NCBI GenBank assembly: GCA_027013265.1
Contig: JALUXQ010000182.1
Location: forward strand, 1 to 8,497
Direction of reading: 5' to 3'
Length of the DNA: 8,497 nucleotides
From: Campylobacteraceae bacterium
GTDB taxonomy: Bacteria; Campylobacterota; Campylobacteria; Campylobacterales; Sulfurospirillaceae
Shown here piece after piece: positions 7,009 through 8,497 of this stretch; position 1 is the stretch's first letter, and each line of letters begins with the position of its first letter. The position numbers were made by a program, and so were the translations under genes. The notes beneath the pieces are model-generated. The model did no database searches, had not been told where the DNA came from, and saw only the letters and a list, made by a program, of their open reading frames with translations.

Positions 7009-8313
7009 TCATTGCAAACTCTCTTCGCGAGCTCTTTGCCGTATAATTTGAAGTGTTTTAACAAACTCCTTATTAACTTTGAGTATTGTCTCTCTTGCAT
7101 GAGAAATCACCTTACCGGCGATATTATAGAGTTTATATCGTATTGTCTTTACTGTATGCTTTTGTAGGCTCTTGTCTAAAATTTGTTTGAAGAGCAAAAA
7201 GAGATTGTATGCTACAGTTCCAATATGAAAGTAAAAAGCATTTGCTTGCAGGTTTGAACTTGGTAGATAGCTCATATTAAAACCATTTTTAAGCTCTTTT
7301 ATTTTATTTTCACTAGTTTCTCCTCTTTGACGGTGGAGTTTTACTATCTCTTGTGGTGTTGAGTTATTATCATTGGTAGCGATACAATAGTAGATCTCAT
7401 CTTGATATTGCATCATTGCTTCATCACAGATATATTCTTCCATTGTAGGTAGTAGCGGTGTTATATCTTTTTTGATAACTATCATTCTGAAGGCATTATC
7501 AGTGTCAAGCATTGTATGTGTAAACTCTGCTATTTTTTCTCTTTTTGAGAAAGTCTGCCATGCTTCATCTTTAATACTTTTGATAGATTCAAATACATTT
7601 GTGTTCTTTTTAGCAGTAACGCTAAAGAGTATATTCTTCTCTTCGCAGTAGTTAAACAGTTCAGCCTGATAAGATGCACTGTCAGCTCTAAATCTATCAA
7701 ATTTTCTTCCCAAAGGAAGCTGAAGTTCACACTGTTTGATAAACTCCAGGTTATTACTCGCTGGTGCCTCATTGCCTTCTCTAAAATCAACATCAATGAC
7801 CCAACCGTTATTGACATGTCCTACCATAGGCATATATCCAGGAGCATTTTTATATGACCATTTGGCTGTGTTTTTATGTGCTTCAATAAAGGTGGCATCT
7901 ATATCGAGAATAAGTTCTTCATTTTCAATACTTTTTAGAAATCGTTTGAAAAACTTTTTGTTTATCTTTCTCATACCATCCTCACCATTAACACCATGCT
8001 TCACGAGATATTTAGAAATAGCATTTGCTGTTGGTATATTTTCTATCTTTAAAAGTGTTGTGAGTCCTTCATCTATTTTTATCTCTCTGATATCATCAAG
8101 AAATCTTCCACCACTATGAAGCATAAGCATAAGGGGATAGATAAACTCAAATGCCAAGTAGCCATTGTTTCGTTTGGCTTTAGGTAAATTGTCGTTGCAA
8201 AGTGTTTCAAGGTTCATCCCCTTAAGATATTCACCAAGTATTGCTACGCCTGTTCTTGGGGTTAGTTTCTCGTTTGTGGATTGTAGTTTAAAATTTAAGA
8301 TAGTTTGTGTCAT
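7009..8313 (-). CDS. IS1380-family DDE transposase
   Basis: This 434-residue transposase should cut and join the element ends through an RNase H-like DDE core. An N-terminal DNA-binding part (about 1-125) precedes ELILDIDATF (133-142) with the first catalytic Asp (137 or 139). RFRADSASY (207-215) gives Asp211, and the late motif HRQRGETSENKIKELKNG (327-344) supplies the Glu, most likely Glu335. NAFYFHIGTVAYNL (358-371) and a basic C-terminal helix (IRYKLYNIAGKVISHAR, 391-407) complete the IS1380 pattern. No frameshift or internal stop is present, so it may be active. The ATG at 8313 has AGGTG at 8318-8322, only 4 nt away. The 5' leader carries a strong hairpin with a loop complementary to this site, suggesting low translation, as is common for transposases. 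The reading direction is the same as alaS, and no clear terminator separates the two. Confidence 0.95.
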   Translation of the reverse strand: MTQTILNFKLQSTNEKLTPRTGVAILGEYLKGMNLETLCNDNLPKAKRNNGYLAFEFIYPLMLMLHSGGRFLDDIREIKIDEGLTTLLKIENIPTANAISKYLVKHGVNGEDGMRKINKKFFKRFLKSIENEELILDIDATFIEAHKNTAKWSYKNAPGYMPMVGHVNNGWVIDVDFREGNEAPASNNLEFIKQCELQLPLGRKFDRFRADSASYQAELFNYCEEKNILFSVTAKKNTNVFESIKSIKDEAWQTFSKREKIAEFTHTMLDTDNAFRMIVIKKDITPLLPTMEEYICDEAMMQYQDEIYYCIATNDNNSTPQEIVKLHRQRGETSENKIKELKNGFNMSYLPSSNLQANAFYFHIGTVAYNLFLLFKQILDKSLQKHTVKTIRYKLYNIAGKVISHARETILKVNKEFVKTLQIIRQRAREESLQ

Positions 8314-8315
8314 AA

Positions 8316-8322
8316 TTCACCT
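8316..8322 (-). promoter_or_regulatory. Transposase ribosome binding site with a complementary anti-site in its own leader
   Basis: On the minus strand AGGTGAA lies just before the transposase ATG. The exact complement TTCACCT is present at 8356-8350, in the loop of the upstream hairpin. Seven contiguous pairs, including the whole AGGTG core, could form a pseudoknot that hides the site. The pairing is seen; its effect on translation is inferred. Confidence 0.5.
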
Positions 8323-8331
8323 GTCATAATT

Positions 8332-8377
8332 GAAAAAGTCGCACCCAGTAGGTGAAAGTTTTAGGTGTGACTTTTTC
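8332..8377. terminator. 14-bp leader hairpin in the IS, terminator-like in both directions
   Basis: Plus-strand arms GAAAAAGTCGCACC (8332-8345) and GGTGTGACTTTTTC (8364-8377) pair at 13 of 14 positions around an 18-nt loop. A5 and T5 tracts in the stem, with GTTTT following on the plus strand, make it resemble a bidirectional intrinsic terminator. It lies between the transposase -10 box and its start codon, so it could limit both internal transcription and read-through from neighbouring genes, as known for leaders of other IS families such as IS10 and IS50. Confidence 0.55.
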
Positions 8378-8392
8378 GTTTTAAAGTACCTA

Positions 8393-8398
8393 ATTATA
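8393..8398 (-). promoter_or_regulatory. Transposase promoter -10 box
   Basis: TATAAT, a perfect sigma-70 -10 consensus, reads on the minus strand at 8398-8393. It lies inside the right inverted repeat and about 80 bp upstream of the transposase start. No good -35 hexamer is found 16-18 nt upstream, which is usual in Campylobacterota. The predicted start near 8386 would put the whole leader hairpin in the transcript. Confidence 0.55.
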
Positions 8399-8423
8399 GA
8401 GTAATTTGGCTTGTTGTTTGATT

Positions 8424-8442
8424 TGGTATGGAATTATTGGGG
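8424..8442 (-). repeat. Right terminal inverted repeat of the IS1380-type element
   Basis: Read on the minus strand it is CCCCAATAATTCCATACCA, matching the left end at 17 of 19 positions. It is the transposase-proximal end. Its CCC-CAA-TAA triplets also supply the stop codon that now ends the interrupted IS3-type reading frame. Confidence 0.85.
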
Positions 8443-8497
8443 CTTTCGTAACATTTTTTCTTCAAATACTACTGGTGACATATAATCAAGATAAGAA
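8434..8497 (-). pseudogene. C-terminal remnant of a probable IS3-family transposase, interrupted by the IS1380-type element
   Basis: The frame entering from the right edge reads SYLDYMSPVVFEEK followed by MLRKPQ and a stop. A Y-x-x-Y-x-S/T-P-x-x-F/Y-E motif near the C-terminus is characteristic of IS3-family OrfB integrase-like transposases. The last residues, PQ and the stop, come from the inverted repeat of the neighbouring IS, so the original end of the protein is lost or displaced. Only about 18 native residues are visible, so the family call is moderate, and the state of the rest of the gene cannot be judged. Confidence 0.55.

Larger units (their letters stand above)
6779..8442 (-). mobile_element. 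Complete IS1380-family insertion sequence, 1,664 bp
   Basis: The element is bounded by 19-bp imperfect inverted repeats that begin with CC, as is typical of IS1380-family ends, and it carries one intact transposase on the minus strand. Length and gene content agree with the family. The 211-bp tail after the transposase stop is long for a compact IS. The bases just outside the two ends (AAAAT on the left, CTTTC on the right) do not match, so I see no 4-5 bp target duplication. The right flank reads as the tail of an IS3-family transposase; the left flank is the alaS leader. The lack of duplication suggests a later deletion or recombination at one end, or ends set a few bases differently. Confidence 0.85.

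Noticed and set aside
7530..8119. Alternative frames inside the transposase gene (95 codons on the minus strand, 127 on the plus strand)
   Set aside because: They are shadows of the intact 434-codon transposase and show no motifs; there is no programmed-frameshift signal, and the IS1380 family uses a single frame.
1..8497. CRISPR array, defence system, tRNA or phage genes
   Set aside because: No spaced direct repeats, cloverleaf-like sequences, or nuclease, toxin or phage motifs were seen by eye in either strand; the proteins found are housekeeping or transposase types.

Overview
The window is an AT-rich stretch of a bacterial chromosome, most likely from the Campylobacterota (the former Epsilonproteobacteria). 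A free-living, Sulfurimonas-like relative would fit, but the genus is inference. The main clue is gene order. alaS, a Maf-family pyrophosphatase and a class A penicillin-binding protein follow one another on the same strand, as I recall for alaS-maf-pbpA in Campylobacter jejuni. Coding style also fits: AT-rich spacers, tightly overlapping genes, and GTG and TTG starts.

Every recognisable gene lies on the minus strand, so transcription runs from right to left. At the right edge (8443-8497) is the C-terminal tail of a probable IS3-family transposase. It is interrupted by a complete 1,664-bp insertion sequence of the IS1380 type (6779-8442), with 19-bp imperfect terminal inverted repeats and one intact 434-residue DDE transposase. 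The IS has its own -10 box and a 14-bp leader hairpin whose loop is complementary to the transposase ribosome binding site. No target-site duplication is visible.

Only 71 bp after the IS comes a six-gene cluster: alaS (alanyl-tRNA synthetase), a four-helix membrane protein of unknown function, maf, a BioF-like PLP enzyme, a stand-alone ABC ATPase of the oligopeptide/nickel type, and a PBP1A-like enzyme whose 3' part runs off the window. The first five genes are separated by 2 bp or overlap by 1, 14 and 4 bp, so they almost certainly form one translationally coupled operon. The PBP gene follows after a 121-bp spacer full of overlapping inverted repeats that end exactly at its ribosome binding site.

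Functionally the cluster is housekeeping: aminoacylation, removal of non-canonical nucleotides, probably biotin synthesis, an ATPase without a visible permease, and peptidoglycan synthesis. I see no defence system, CRISPR array, tRNA, rRNA or phage gene. The less ordinary signals are regulatory and structural: the self-complementary IS leader, the PBP leader with mutually exclusive hairpins, a perfect 22-bp palindrome in front of alaS, and the IS-in-IS junction beside an essential operon.
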